Shown in pieces: positions 4,885 through 5,168 of a stretch of 5,168 nt of DNA (position 1 is the stretch's first letter; each line of letters opens with the position of its first letter). Source of the DNA: CAZZIQ01 sp964654355 (GTDB lineage Bacteria; Pseudomonadota; Gammaproteobacteria; GCF-002020875); assembly GCA_964654355.1 (NCBI GenBank), contig CAZZIQ010000070.1:1-5168 (forward strand). The letters are read 5' to 3'. The notes beneath the pieces are model-generated. The model did no database searches. It was not told the origin of the DNA and saw only the letters and a program-made list of their open reading frames with translations. Both the position numbers and the translations under genes were made by a program.

Positions 4885-5168
4885 TGAAATTAGTCATCCT
4901 AGATCGAGATGGCGTCATCAACGAAGACGCGGACACGTACATCAAATCGGCGGAAGAATGGATCCCGCTTGTGGGCAGTCCACAAGCCATTGCACGCCTG
5001 AACCGCGCCGGCTTCCATGTCGTCGTTGCGACCAACCAATCCGGCATCGGGCGCGGCTACTTCGACATCGAAACCCTCGCGCGCATGCACGACAAAATGC
5101 ATCGCATCGTGCGTGAGGCCGGCGGTCAAATCGACGGCGTGGTCTATTGCCCGCACACCCCAGAAGAC
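4884..5168 (+). CDS. gmhB: D-glycero-beta-D-manno-heptose 1,7-bisphosphate 7-phosphatase, N-terminal part (partial)
   Basis: The first 95 codons are present and the frame is open at the window edge, about half of the usual 180-190 residues. The enzyme removes the 7-phosphate from heptose bisphosphate in the cytoplasm, a step in making ADP-heptose for the lipopolysaccharide inner core. Visible hallmarks of this HAD phosphatase are LDRDGVIN with the nucleophile Asp7 and the acid/base Asp9, the second HAD motif in VVVATNQSGIGRGYF (46-60), and CPHTPED (89-95), whose Cys and His belong to the family's zinc-binding loop. The ATG gives the standard short N-terminus, though no Shine-Dalgarno sequence is seen before it. 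The gene lies 27 bases after glyS on the same strand with no terminator, and the order glyQ-glyS-gmhB is known from other gammaproteobacteria. The related histidinol-phosphate phosphatases are less likely given the context. Confidence 0.92.
   Translation, partial: MKLVILDRDGVINEDADTYIKSAEEWIPLVGSPQAIARLNRAGFHVVVATNQSGIGRGYFDIETLARMHDKMHRIVREAGGQIDGVVYCPHTPED

Overview
The window looks like ordinary chromosomal core sequence of a gammaproteobacterium, probably in or near the Xanthomonadales/Lysobacterales. Evidence: the heterotetrameric glycyl-tRNA synthetase pair closely resembles gammaproteobacterial GlyQ/GlyS, the glyQ-glyS-gmhB gene order is familiar from that class, and the putative glnA start is preceded by an NtrC/sigma-54 type control region. 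The placement below class level is an inference. No tRNA, rRNA, CRISPR array, insertion sequence or phage feature is visible.

Layout. Positions 1-29 (minus strand) hold the first nine or ten codons of a gene that best fits glnA (glutamine synthetase), with a strong ribosome binding site. Positions 30-359 are its control region: a sigma-54 (-24/-12) promoter on the minus strand at 175-188, two upstream NtrC-type sites (307-321 and 337-351) that match GCAC-N5-TGGTGC exactly on the minus strand, and a third site with one mismatch (112-126) between promoter and gene. Next, also on the minus strand, are a TusA-family sulfur carrier gene (360-599) and a PP-loop tRNA-thiolation-type ATPase with a C-terminal NFACT-R-like domain (632-1720). 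Both read toward glnA.

A 140-base divergent intergenic region (1721-1860) follows. It carries a perfect TATAAT -10 box facing glyQ, and a 9-bp inverted repeat flanks that box exactly. On the plus strand, glyQ (1861-2793) and glyS (2790-4856) overlap by ATGA and are followed 27 nt later by gmhB (4884 to the window edge), with no terminator between them.

How the genes work together. GlyQ and GlyS form the alpha2beta2 enzyme that charges tRNA-Gly. GmhB is a lipopolysaccharide heptose-precursor phosphatase that appears to be co-transcribed with them. The minus-strand pair suggests a compact sulfur-transfer module: the TusA-like protein could deliver persulfide sulfur to the PP-loop enzyme, which has a CxxC plus a distal CC pair but neither the THUMP nor the rhodanese domain of classical ThiI. 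The glnA control region implies nitrogen-responsive expression. The least-described parts of the window are the PP-loop/NFACT-R plus TusA pair and the inverted repeat framing the glyQ promoter.
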